Shown: piece by piece, positions 1 through 5,685 of the stretch
Numbering within the stretch: position 1 is the stretch's first letter
Layout of the letters: every line of letters starts with the position of its first letter
Program-made: the position numbers and the translations under genes
Assembly: GCA_937969395.1 (NCBI GenBank)
Contig: CALBVI010000291.1
Coordinates: 1-5,685 of the forward strand
Source of the DNA: an uncultured Spongiibacteraceae bacterium
GTDB lineage: Bacteria; Pseudomonadota; Gammaproteobacteria; Pseudomonadales; Dasaniaceae
DNA length: 5,685 bases
Direction: 5' to 3'
The notes under the pieces: model-generated
Database searches by the model: none
Told to the model about the DNA's origin: nothing
What the model saw: only the letters and a program-made list of their open reading frames with translations

Positions 1-183
1 AATAACAATGCGACGCGGATTTTCTAATACAATCAAGTTGTGGGTGACAGGGGCAGACAGGTCTAATACCACACGCGTATTATCAGGGGAGCGCCAAAGA
101 CGAACATCTTTGACTTGCGCAGCCTCAGTGGTAGAAACCAATAACAGGCACAACACGAATAATGAAATAAAACCTTGCAACAA
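1..183 (-). CDS. amiB: N-acetylmuramoyl-L-alanine amidase, AmiB/AmiC type, N-terminal fragment (signal peptide and start of AMIN domain)
   Basis: The minus strand reads from tandem TTG codons (183-181, 180-178) to the left edge without a stop; about 61 codons are present. The first ~20 residues are a hydrophobic export signal (core FISLFVLCLLLVS, then TTEAAQ, a plausible cleavage region). The next ~40 residues (VKDVRLWRSPDNTRVVLDLS, then a segment ending ENPRRIVI) match the start of an AMIN domain, which targets periplasmic amidases to septal peptidoglycan. The catalytic Amidase_3 domain would lie outside the window, so activity is inferred. The gene follows tsaE by 92 bp on the same strand, the place amiB holds in E. 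coli and Pseudomonas; the symbol rests on that context. No ATG exists between the in-frame TAG (246-244) and the signal sequence. A weak AGAGAG (192-187) lies 3 bases before the first TTG and 6 before the second, so the second may be the true start. Confidence 0.8.
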   Translation of the reverse strand, partial: MLQGFISLFVLCLLLVSTTEAAQVKDVRLWRSPDNTRVVLDLSAPVTHNLIVLENPRRIVI

Positions 184-275
184 CTTCTCTCTTTTTAATT
201 TTTTACGGACATTATTTTTACAAACAGTAATTAACGCTTTTATCTATAAACTTTTGATCACGACTATCTATGTTT

Positions 276-824
276 TTATAAGCGCTGCAAAATGTGGTCA
301 CCTCGTACACTTCGGCTTTGCAACATTAATTCTCTACCAACACTATCATCAACACTGTCACCACCAACACTGTCACCACCAACAACAGTCGAAGCTATCC
401 TAACGACTATATCGGGCTGAGGCAAAAACATTCCGCCTTTTTCAGCCCACTCAATTAAACACAAACTATTATCGGTGAAATAATCTCTAATCCCCATGTA
501 TTCTAGCTCTTCGGGATCGCCTAAACGATATAAGTCGAAATGATAAACTGTGATGCCATCAAACTCATAAGGTTCAACTAAAGTATAAGTCGGACTTTTT
601 ACACTACCTTGATGGCCATAGGCTTTTAATACTCCGCGACTCAGCGTCGTTTTACCCATACCAAGATCACCATCTAGAAAGATCACCGCACCAGATGTGG
701 CTGTCGCCTCACCCAATTGATGACCGAAGGCGACCATAGCCTCCTCACCAATAATTGTTTTTTCTACTTTTTTCACTGCTGCGTCTACCACGTCCACTAT
801 CAATCCAATGTTATATTTGCCCAT
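276..824 (-). CDS. tsaE: tRNA threonylcarbamoyladenosine biosynthesis ATPase TsaE
   Basis: TsaE is the cytoplasmic P-loop ATPase that works with TsaB, TsaD and TsaC in making t6A at position 37 of ANN-decoding tRNAs. In the 182-residue product starting at ATG 824, I see Walker A GDLGMGKTT (52-60, Lys58), SPTYTLVEPY (77-86), HFDLYRL (95-101), DPEELEYMGIRDYF and the conserved IEW (Trp126). These align closely with E. coli TsaE, except that the usual GAGKT is GMGKT. The start is uncertain: TTG 833 and GTG 776 are in frame, and GTG 776 gives a length before the P-loop equal to the E. coli protein; no start has a strong Shine-Dalgarno at good spacing. The family is usually about 150-160 residues; the extra length is the N-terminal extension and a tail with a GGDSVGGDSVDDSV repeat (149-162). 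The gene begins 14 bp after the nnr stop, so translation is probably coupled within one transcript. Confidence 0.96.
   Translation of the reverse strand: MGKYNIGLIVDVVDAAVKKVEKTIIGEEAMVAFGHQLGEATATSGAVIFLDGDLGMGKTTLSRGVLKAYGHQGSVKSPTYTLVEPYEFDGITVYHFDLYRLGDPEELEYMGIRDYFTDNSLCLIEWAEKGGMFLPQPDIVVRIASTVVGGDSVGGDSVDDSVGRELMLQSRSVRGDHILQRL
337..390. repeat. Short in-frame tandem repeat in the 3' part of tsaE
   Basis: The 15-base unit caacactgtcaccac occurs twice in perfect tandem (350-364 and 365-379). A degenerate 12-base copy (caacactatcat, 338-349) precedes it and a decayed start of another copy (caacaacagtc, 380-390) follows. Read on the minus strand the array encodes GGDSV-GGDSV-DDSV in the TsaE tail. 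Unit lengths are multiples of three, so gain or loss of a unit keeps the reading frame. The array lies after the conserved TsaE core, where length change should be tolerated. Confidence 0.85.
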
Positions 825-838
825 AACAGGCAAGCCTA

Positions 839-2422
839 TTATAAATTAACCAACGATCTCAAATAAGGCATTAAATCAGAGGCGACCATACCACGCTCAC
901 CCTGAACCGCAGCTAAATCCGCCGCAGAACTATGCAGGCACGCACCCAGTCTTGCTGCATCAGACACTGATAAACCCTGCGCCAATAACGCACCAAGCAC
1001 ACCGCTAAGTACGTCACCCATACCACCTGATGCCATACCAGGATTACCGTAAGGGCAAACCGCTATTTTCTCGCCATCATTACCCAACACCAAAGAACCA
1101 GCGCCTTTTAAAATGACCGCGCCACCATAACGACGCTGCAACTCAGTAATAGCTGCAAATCGATCTTGCTGAACGTCAGCAACGGAACACGCCAATAAAC
1201 GTGCAGCCTCACCGGGGTGTGGCGTTAAAATCCAATTGTCTCGATAGGGCTGATTAATCACTCGACCAGCGGCCAAAAGATTTAATGCATCGGCATCAAC
1301 TACCAATGGCACCAATAATTTTCCCGACTGCTGCAGCAATTGCTCACCCCATGAGCCCTGCCCCAAACCCGGACCGACCACAATGACATTAGCCTTTGCT
1401 AGCAACGGTTCTATTTCTTGGCCTGAGATCACCCCCGACGCCATCACCTCAGGACACCGACTAACAATCGCACTGACATGCTCGGGACGAGTAGCGCAAG
1501 AGGTTAAACCTGCACCAACGCGAGTGGCCGCCTCTGATGCCAGCGCCACAGCCCCAGCCATACCTGAATCACCACCGGCAATTAAAACATGCCCTGATTT
1601 TCCTTTATGGGATGTACGCGTTCTGGCGGGCAGGTATGCAGCCAATTGTGACAACTCAAGCCGCTGAGCATTTGCAGCTACGGAGGTATAAACCTCAGCT
1701 GGAATTGCCAAATCAGCAAAGACCAACTTACCGGTATAATCAGGCGCAGCGCCTGTTAATAAGCCCTGCTTTAGACCAATAAAACTGATCGTGTACTCGG
1801 CATAAACAGCATTGCTACCAAGCACTGCGCCAGTATCGGAACAAATACCCGAAGGCACATCGCAAGCTACAACCGGCAAACCACTGGCATTAATCCATTC
1901 TATCGCCGCTAGATAATCACCCTTCACAGCGCCACTTAAACCTGTGCCTAATAAAGCATCAACAACAATACCCTGACGCAATACATCCTTATTCATTTCC
2001 GCAGCAAATGGCACAATCGCAATACCATCTTGCTCGGCAAGCTGTCGTGCCTGTAACGCATCACCGCTACACTTCTTACCATCGCCAACTTGCACAATCT
2101 CAACAGCGATACCATATTGACGTGCCAATGTAGCCACCACAAAACCATCACCGCCATTATTGCCGGTACCACAAACCACAGTGATTTTTTTCAAACCTGG
2201 GTAAGTAGTAACAATCGTGTCAAAAACCACTCTGCCCGCACGGCGCATTAAGGTAAATCCAGGCAGCTGATACTGATTAATCGCGACACTATCTAATTCA
2301 CGCGCCTGTTCCGCGGTATATAAATCAACCGGCAAATCCAAAGAAGAAACCTGCTGATTAACAGTAGGGCTAATAGCCGAGCTAACATTAGAGTGTATCG
2401 AACGATTATTATCACTATTCAT
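839..2422 (-). CDS. nnr: Bifunctional NAD(P)H-hydrate repair enzyme Nnr (epimerase + ADP/ATP-dependent dehydratase)
   Basis: This 527-residue cytoplasmic enzyme repairs NADH and NADPH damaged by hydration: the N-terminal half epimerises R- to S-NAD(P)HX and the C-terminal half dehydrates S-NAD(P)HX using ADP or ATP. The YjeF_N domain spans about residues 33-245, with the NNGGDG motif (88-93), VDALLGTGLSG (154-164) and DVPSG (188-192). The NnrD carbohydrate-kinase-like domain spans about 255-525, with SHKGKSGHVLIAGG (271-284), VVGPGLGQG (348-356), DADALNLL (376-383), TPHPGEAARLL (400-410), LKGAG (438-442) and the nucleotide-binding GNPGMASGGMGDVLSG (459-474). Both halves are full length. The first ~30 residues are polar and unconserved. 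ATG at 2422 is supported by AGGA (2432-2429) six bases upstream. It is the first gene of the probable nnr-tsaE-amidase operon and diverges from queG. Confidence 0.98.
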   Translation of the reverse strand: MNSDNNRSIHSNVSSAISPTVNQQVSSLDLPVDLYTAEQARELDSVAINQYQLPGFTLMRRAGRVVFDTIVTTYPGLKKITVVCGTGNNGGDGFVVATLARQYGIAVEIVQVGDGKKCSGDALQARQLAEQDGIAIVPFAAEMNKDVLRQGIVVDALLGTGLSGAVKGDYLAAIEWINASGLPVVACDVPSGICSDTGAVLGSNAVYAEYTISFIGLKQGLLTGAAPDYTGKLVFADLAIPAEVYTSVAANAQRLELSQLAAYLPARTRTSHKGKSGHVLIAGGDSGMAGAVALASEAATRVGAGLTSCATRPEHVSAIVSRCPEVMASGVISGQEIEPLLAKANVIVVGPGLGQGSWGEQLLQQSGKLLVPLVVDADALNLLAAGRVINQPYRDNWILTPHPGEAARLLACSVADVQQDRFAAITELQRRYGGAVILKGAGSLVLGNDGEKIAVCPYGNPGMASGGMGDVLSGVLGALLAQGLSVSDAARLGACLHSSAADLAAVQGERGMVASDLMPYLRSLVNL

Positions 2423-2468
2423 AGTGCATCCTGTTTATTCGAAAGCGTATCTGGCAAACTTGGCTGCG

Positions 2469-2497
2469 ATTATACGTTTAGCCAGAACTACTAGCCA
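2469..2497 (-). promoter_or_regulatory. Candidate sigma-70 promoter for the nnr-tsaE-amidase operon
   Basis: On the minus strand a perfect TATAAT (2474-2469) follows TGGCTA (2497-2492, 3 of 6 matches to TTGACA) with a 17-base spacer. Transcription would begin near 2462 and leave a leader of about 40 bases before the nnr ATG at 2422, which has its own AGGA ribosome-binding site. The -10 match is strong and the -35 weak, so this is inferred from sequence alone. Confidence 0.5.
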
Positions 2498-2564
2498 TAC
2501 AGCCACTAGCTATATACGCATAAACTGCTTAATCATTAATTACATCAAAACACTGCTAATCAAT

Positions 2565-3650
2565 ATGCCTGACACCCAACAATTAACGCCGCTAACCATC
2601 AACCCTCAACAGGTGATGGCGGATATTCGTATCTGGGGAGAGGAGTTTGGCTTTCAACAAGTCGGCATTAGCGATATTGATCTGCAAAAACATCAGCAAC
2701 ACTTGCAACGCTGGCTAGAAAAAAACTTTCATGGTGAAATGCATTACATGGAAAGTCACGGTGAAAAACGCTCAAAACCGGAACAACTGCTACCGGGCAC
2801 CTTACGCGTCATTAGCGTGCGCATGGATTATCTACCCGATACAGAAGACATGGAAACCGTACTGGCCGACCCTAATAAAGCCTATATTTCTCGTTATGCG
2901 CTAGGTCGGGACTATCACAAGCTAATGCGTAAGCGGCTGGCAAAACTAGCCGACAAAATTGCCGAAAAGATCGCGCCACATCAGTACCGCGCCTTTGTCG
3001 ATAGTGCGCCTATCTTAGAACGAGGCTTAGCAGAAAAAGCCGGCCTCGGCTGGATTGGCAAAAACACCATGCTGATTAACTCTAAAGCGGGTAGCTGGTT
3101 TTTTCTTGGTGAAATTTATACCGACCTACCATTACCACTAGATCCACCACAAGAGACAATGCACTGTGGTACCTGTACGACTTGTCTCGATGACTGCCCG
3201 ACCGGTGCCATTGTCGCCCCACATCAAGTTGATGCTAGGCGATGTATTTCCTATTTAACGATCGAATTAAAAGAAAGCATTCCCGAGGAATTACGACCTT
3301 TAATGGGCAATAGAATTTATGGCTGTGATGATTGCCAGCTGGTTTGCCCCTGGAATAAATTTGCAGAGACAACTGCGGAACAAGACTTTCAACCACGTAA
3401 CGACTTGCAATCAGCAGAGCTGGTTGAGCTTTTTAACTGGACTGAAGAAGAGTTTTTACGACGCACCGAAGGCTCAGCCATTCGAAGAATCGGCCATCAA
3501 TCATGGTTGAGAAATATTGCGGTAGCGCTGGGCAATGCGCCAAAAAGCGAGCAAGTCATACAACTACTCAATGACAAATTTAATGGCGCATCAACCTTAG
3601 TAGCTGAACATATTCACTGGGCGATTGAGCAGCAGTCTAATAAGCCGTAA
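2565..3650 (+). CDS. queG: Epoxyqueuosine reductase QueG
   Basis: QueG is a cytoplasmic cobalamin and iron-sulfur enzyme that reduces epoxyqueuosine to queuosine in the wobble position of GUN-anticodon tRNAs, the last step of the pathway. The 361-residue product shows WGEEFGFQQVGISD near the N-terminus, SRYALGRDYHKLMRKRL (109-125), and FVDSAPILERGLAEKAGLGWIGKN (144-167) with the conserved active-site Asp146. Two ferredoxin-type clusters follow: Cys201, 204, 207 and 211 (CGTCTTCLDDCP), and Cys227 with Cys254, 257 and 261 (CDDCQLVCP). A HEAT-like C-terminal part carries EGSAIRRIGHQSWLRNIAVALGNAP. All eight cluster cysteines are intact. It ends about 30 residues before the end of the E. coli alignment, so the variable tail is missing. 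The frame is open upstream to 2424, but those residues do not resemble QueG; ATG 2565 matches the family start although no clear Shine-Dalgarno precedes it. Confidence 0.97.
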   Translation: MPDTQQLTPLTINPQQVMADIRIWGEEFGFQQVGISDIDLQKHQQHLQRWLEKNFHGEMHYMESHGEKRSKPEQLLPGTLRVISVRMDYLPDTEDMETVLADPNKAYISRYALGRDYHKLMRKRLAKLADKIAEKIAPHQYRAFVDSAPILERGLAEKAGLGWIGKNTMLINSKAGSWFFLGEIYTDLPLPLDPPQETMHCGTCTTCLDDCPTGAIVAPHQVDARRCISYLTIELKESIPEELRPLMGNRIYGCDDCQLVCPWNKFAETTAEQDFQPRNDLQSAELVELFNWTEEEFLRRTEGSAIRRIGHQSWLRNIAVALGNAPKSEQVIQLLNDKFNGASTLVAEHIHWAIEQQSNKP

Positions 3651-3728
3651 CTAAGCAAATAAAAAATCCTGCGAAACTGCCATTGAATGACTCGCTAAAA
3701 GCACTTTCAACCGATAAGGCCGCCTATA

Positions 3729-3890
3729 TTAACTAACTGAAGCCTTCAGCTCTTTTACTTTTTCCTGCCAGCGCAACAACGCCTTGTCATAGTAAAAATA
3801 AACACATCTTTCGCAGCCACGCCCACAGCATTCTTCGGGAGGTGGCTTTATCGGTTTTGGAGGCAGTGTAATATTTTTATCTTTACTCAT
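3729..3890 (-). CDS. Small Cys-rich protein of the oxidoreductase-like (Oxidored-like, PF09791-type) family
   Basis: A 53-codon frame runs from ATG 3890 to TAA 3731-3729. The product has a Lys/Pro-rich start (LPPKPIKPPPEE, 9-20), then CCGRGCERCVYFYYDK (21-36) with cysteines at 21, 22, 26 and 29, then LLRWQEKVKELKA. This P-rich segment followed by CCGxGCxxCV and an aromatic stretch is the signature I associate with the small bacterial Oxidored-like domain proteins (also in eukaryotic OXLD1). Despite the name, no reaction is established to my knowledge; four clustered cysteines suggest metal binding or redox, which is inference. There is no signal peptide or membrane segment. It starts 46 bp after the orn stop on the same strand and may be co-transcribed with it. 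No convincing Shine-Dalgarno is visible, but the motif match makes chance unlikely. It converges with queG, and no good terminator is visible between them. Confidence 0.82.
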   Translation of the reverse strand: MSKDKNITLPPKPIKPPPEECCGRGCERCVYFYYDKALLRWQEKVKELKASVS

Positions 3891-3936
3891 AACAACGCAG
3901 CGACAAGAGACTTTGAACAGTACTTTATATAGGCCG

Positions 3937-4500
3937 TTATTTTTCCGCTTTCAAAAATACTTCTCGATAATATTGCAACTCTTCAATCGATTCGCGAATA
4001 TCATCTAAGGCCAAATGTGCACCCTTCTTACTAAAGCCGCTCAATAAATCAGGACGCCAGCGTCGCATTAATTCTTTGAGCGTGCTGACATCTAAATTAC
4101 GGTAGTGAAAGTAAGCCTCTAACTCAGGCATATATTTCACTAAAAAGCGTCGGTCCTGGCCAATGGTGTTGCCGCAAATAGGCGAGATGCCTTTACCAAC
4201 ATACTGACCCAAGAACTCAATCGTTTGGCGCTCAGCCTCAGCCGCGGTAATCGTGCTTTCACGAACTCGCTTAGTTAGGCCTGAACTGCCATGATGGCTA
4301 GTATTCCATTCACCCATTGCGGCTAAGGTCTCATCCGATTGATGAATAGCCAATACCGGCCCTTCGGCGATGGTATTCAATTCAGCATCAGTCACAATGG
4401 TAGCAATTTCAATGATAACGTCGGTTTCAGGCTCTAGGCCGGTCATCTCAAGATCAATCCAAATTAAATTTTGATCAGGGTTTGGTGTAGAAGCAGGCAT
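3937..4500 (-). CDS. orn: Oligoribonuclease Orn (DEDDh 3'-5' exoribonuclease)
   Basis: Orn degrades 2- to 5-mer RNAs, chiefly dinucleotides including pGpG from cyclic-di-GMP breakdown, to mononucleotides in the cytoplasm and acts as a dimer. The 187-residue product is of normal family length. The DEDDh residues are all present: Asp16 and Glu18 in IWIDLEMTG, Asp116 in [10 protein letters not shown], and His162 with Asp167 in [11 protein letters not shown]. The segment [12 protein letters not shown] (64-75) and the C-terminal [13 protein letters not shown] are also typical. ATG 4500 is chosen because a short GGA (4509-4507) sits 6 bases upstream and because the first ~11 residues precede the domain as usual. 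It diverges from rsgA and is followed by the 53-residue Cys-rich gene. Confidence 0.98.
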   Translation of the reverse strand: MPASTPNPDQNLIWIDLEMTGLEPETDVIIEIATIVTDAELNTIAEGPVLAIHQSDETLAAMGEWNTSHHGSSGLTKRVRESTITAAEAERQTIEFLGQYVGKGISPICGNTIGQDRRFLVKYMPELEAYFHYRNLDVSTLKELMRRWRPDLLSGFSKKGAHLALDDIRESIEELQYYREVFLKAEK

Positions 4501-4537
4501 ACGTTTTCCAAATGATTAGCAATAAAGTGCGGCAAGT

Positions 4538-4553
4538 GTAGCAAAATTGCTAC
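4538..4553. promoter_or_regulatory. Perfect inverted repeat in the orn/rsgA divergent spacer, possible operator
   Basis: The sequence gtagcaa-aa-ttgctac has two perfect 7-base arms around a 2-base centre. It sits about midway between the divergent starts of orn (38 bases from its ATG) and rsgA (44 bases from its ATG). A 2-base centre makes it more like a dimeric protein-binding site than an RNA hairpin, although a 6-bp stem with a 4-base loop is also possible. It overlaps an extended -10-like TGCTACGAT (4549-4557) that could serve rsgA. I do not recognise the site as that of a known regulator. Confidence 0.4.
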
Positions 4554-4597
4554 GATGTCTTAATAATGGGCGCACAAATACATAAATTAAGTAATAC

Positions 4598-5659
4598 ATG
4601 AGCAAACGTAAACTAACACGCCGCCAAGCTTGGCGCATCGAGAAAATTCAAGCGGAGCGCAGCAAACGCGCTGGGCAACAAAGTGAGCGTGTTGACCAAC
4701 AGCTTAATGAAGGTGAACTGGGCCCCGAACAACAGGGCTTAGTGATTGCTCATTACGGTAATCAAGTCGACATAGAACCTATTACAGTAGAGCCTACCCA
4801 ACCAGAAGATACAACAACGCCTCAAGCCGACGGTCAAGTTACTATTCATCGCTGCCATCTACGCGCCAATCTTGGCTCCCTAGTAACAGGGGACAAAGTC
4901 ATTTGGCGGGAGGGCAAGCCAACCGGTGTTGTAGTCGCCACACAAGAGCGTAAAAGTGAATTATCGCGCCCTGACATGCACGGCCAATTGCGACCCATTG
5001 CCGCCAATGTTGATTACATTGTCATTGTTATTGCGCCGATACCGGAACCACACCCTAACCTTGTCGATCGCTATCTAGTCGCAGCGGAATCTGTTGATAT
5101 CGAGCCGCTTATTCTGCTCAACAAAATTGACTTGCTTGATGCTGACAACCGAATTCAAATCGATGAACTGCTTGAACTCTACCCCCAGATTAATTACCAG
5201 GTATTACAAGCCTCATCAAAACGTAAAGATGGCTTAAGTGAACTGAAAGCGATATTAAAAGATCGCACCAGTGTTTTTGTTGGGCAATCTGGGGTTGGCA
5301 AATCCTCTTTAATTAATGCACTGCTACCCGGTGTCGATATAAAAGAAGGCGAACTATCAAAAGTTCATGCTACAGGTATGCACACCACGACAACAGCTAA
5401 ACTATTTCACGTACCTGAAGGAGGCGATTTAATTGATTCGCCGGGGGTTCGTGAATTTGGCTTATGGCATATGGAACGCGAACAAGTACTCGACGGTTTT
5501 ATCGAGTTTCGGCCGTTTTTAGGCAACTGTAAATTTCGTGACTGCATGCATCAACATGAACCGGGCTGTGAGCTATTAGCCGCGCTAGAGCGTGGCGACA
5601 TTAGCGAGCGCCGGTTAAATAGTTTTGAGTCGATTGCTAATTCTTTAGCTAAGCTATAA
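4598..5659 (+). CDS. rsgA: Small ribosomal subunit biogenesis GTPase RsgA (YjeQ)
   Basis: RsgA is a circularly permuted GTPase that binds the 30S decoding region late in assembly, checks maturation and helps release factors such as RbfA. The 353-residue product has a very basic start (residues 1-25, with MSKRKLTRRQ), typical of gammaproteobacterial forms, and an OB-fold region to about residue 115. The GTPase motifs are in permuted order: G4 NKID (175-178), G5 ASSK (205-208), G1 GQSGVGKSS (229-237), the TTTT of G2 (263-266) and G3 DSPG (280-283). The C-terminal zinc site is intact: Cys311, Cys316, His318 and Cys324. All motifs expected for an active protein are present. ATG 4598 fits the family start; only a weak TAAG lies upstream. 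The gene diverges from orn, as in E. coli. In many relatives psd or other genes follow, but only 26 bases remain after the stop. Confidence 0.98.
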   Translation: MSKRKLTRRQAWRIEKIQAERSKRAGQQSERVDQQLNEGELGPEQQGLVIAHYGNQVDIEPITVEPTQPEDTTTPQADGQVTIHRCHLRANLGSLVTGDKVIWREGKPTGVVVATQERKSELSRPDMHGQLRPIAANVDYIVIVIAPIPEPHPNLVDRYLVAAESVDIEPLILLNKIDLLDADNRIQIDELLELYPQINYQVLQASSKRKDGLSELKAILKDRTSVFVGQSGVGKSSLINALLPGVDIKEGELSKVHATGMHTTTTAKLFHVPEGGDLIDSPGVREFGLWHMEREQVLDGFIEFRPFLGNCKFRDCMHQHEPGCELLAALERGDISERRLNSFESIANSLAKL

Positions 5660-5685
5660 CACTCAATATAAAAGATTAGTTAAAA

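Noticed and set aside
337..390. CRISPR-like array
   Set aside because: The repeats are contiguous 15-mers without spacers and lie inside the tsaE coding frame.
8..403. Open frame of 131 codons on the plus strand
   Set aside because: It lies antisense to the amidase start and the tsaE 3' end. Its His/Gln-rich end is only the reverse reading of the tandem repeat, and the opposite strand carries recognisable conserved proteins.
1383..1782. Two overlapping plus-strand open frames (1383-1667 and 1537-1782)
   Set aside because: Both are antisense to the conserved NnrD half of nnr and have no family features.
2424..2564. N-terminal extension of QueG from GTG 2424
   Set aside because: The 47 extra residues do not resemble QueG, the segment overlaps the likely nnr promoter and leader, and ATG 2565 fits the family start.
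3319..3510. 63-codon plus-strand frame
   Set aside because: It is a shifted frame inside queG, across the conserved second Fe-S motif and C-terminal region.
3651..3728. Terminator or RNA gene in the queG/small-gene convergent spacer
   Set aside because: There is an A-rich run near 3660-3666 (a T run on the minus strand) but no GC-rich stem beside it, and no tRNA-like fold.
3737..3761. Hairpin ctgaagccttcag followed by a T-rich run, as a queG terminator
   Set aside because: The stem is only 5 bp with a 3-base loop, the T run is interrupted, and it lies inside the 3' end of the small gene on the other strand. It is too weak to call.
3924..3929. TATAAA on the minus strand as a promoter for the small Cys-rich gene
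   Set aside because: No -35-like hexamer lies at suitable spacing, and the region is A/T-rich, so chance is likely; co-transcription with orn is simpler.

Overview
The window is a conserved housekeeping stretch from a gammaproteobacterium. Six recognisable protein-coding genes are present, plus one small gene. The near collinear match to the Escherichia coli order rsgA / orn / queG / nnr / tsaE / amiB, with the same relative orientations, and the close residue-level similarity of Nnr, QueG, TsaE, Orn and RsgA to the enterobacterial proteins I know point to Gammaproteobacteria. The moderate base composition and non-enteric details suggest a free-living, possibly marine lineage. Genus cannot be read from this window.

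Layout. Positions 1-183 (minus) hold the first codons of an AMIN-domain N-acetylmuramoyl-L-alanine amidase whose remainder lies beyond the left edge. Positions 276-824 (minus) are tsaE, and 839-2422 (minus) are the fused nnr gene. These three read leftward, probably as one operon nnr-tsaE-amidase, from a candidate sigma-70 promoter (perfect TATAAT) just upstream of nnr. A 142-bp divergent spacer separates nnr from queG (2565-3650, plus). QueG converges on a 53-residue Cys-rich gene (3729-3890, minus) that lies directly downstream of orn (3937-4500, minus). Orn and rsgA (4598-5659, plus) are divergent across a 97-bp spacer that contains a perfect 7-bp inverted repeat.

How the genes relate. They do not form one pathway. 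TsaE (t6A37 synthesis) and QueG (last step of queuosine synthesis) modify tRNA anticodon-loop positions. RsgA matures the 30S subunit, and Orn finishes RNA turnover by degrading very short oligonucleotides. Nnr repairs damaged NAD(P)H, and the amidase splits septal peptidoglycan. The common theme is translation/RNA maintenance plus metabolite repair.

I found no mobile element, CRISPR array, tRNA, rRNA, toxin-antitoxin or defence module. No intergenic stretch exceeds 300 bases. The points that deserve a second look are small: an internal tandem repeat in the TsaE tail, the uncertain starts of tsaE and the amidase, the Cys-rich microprotein behind orn, and the palindrome between orn and rsgA. 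I do not see evidence for a new multigene system here.
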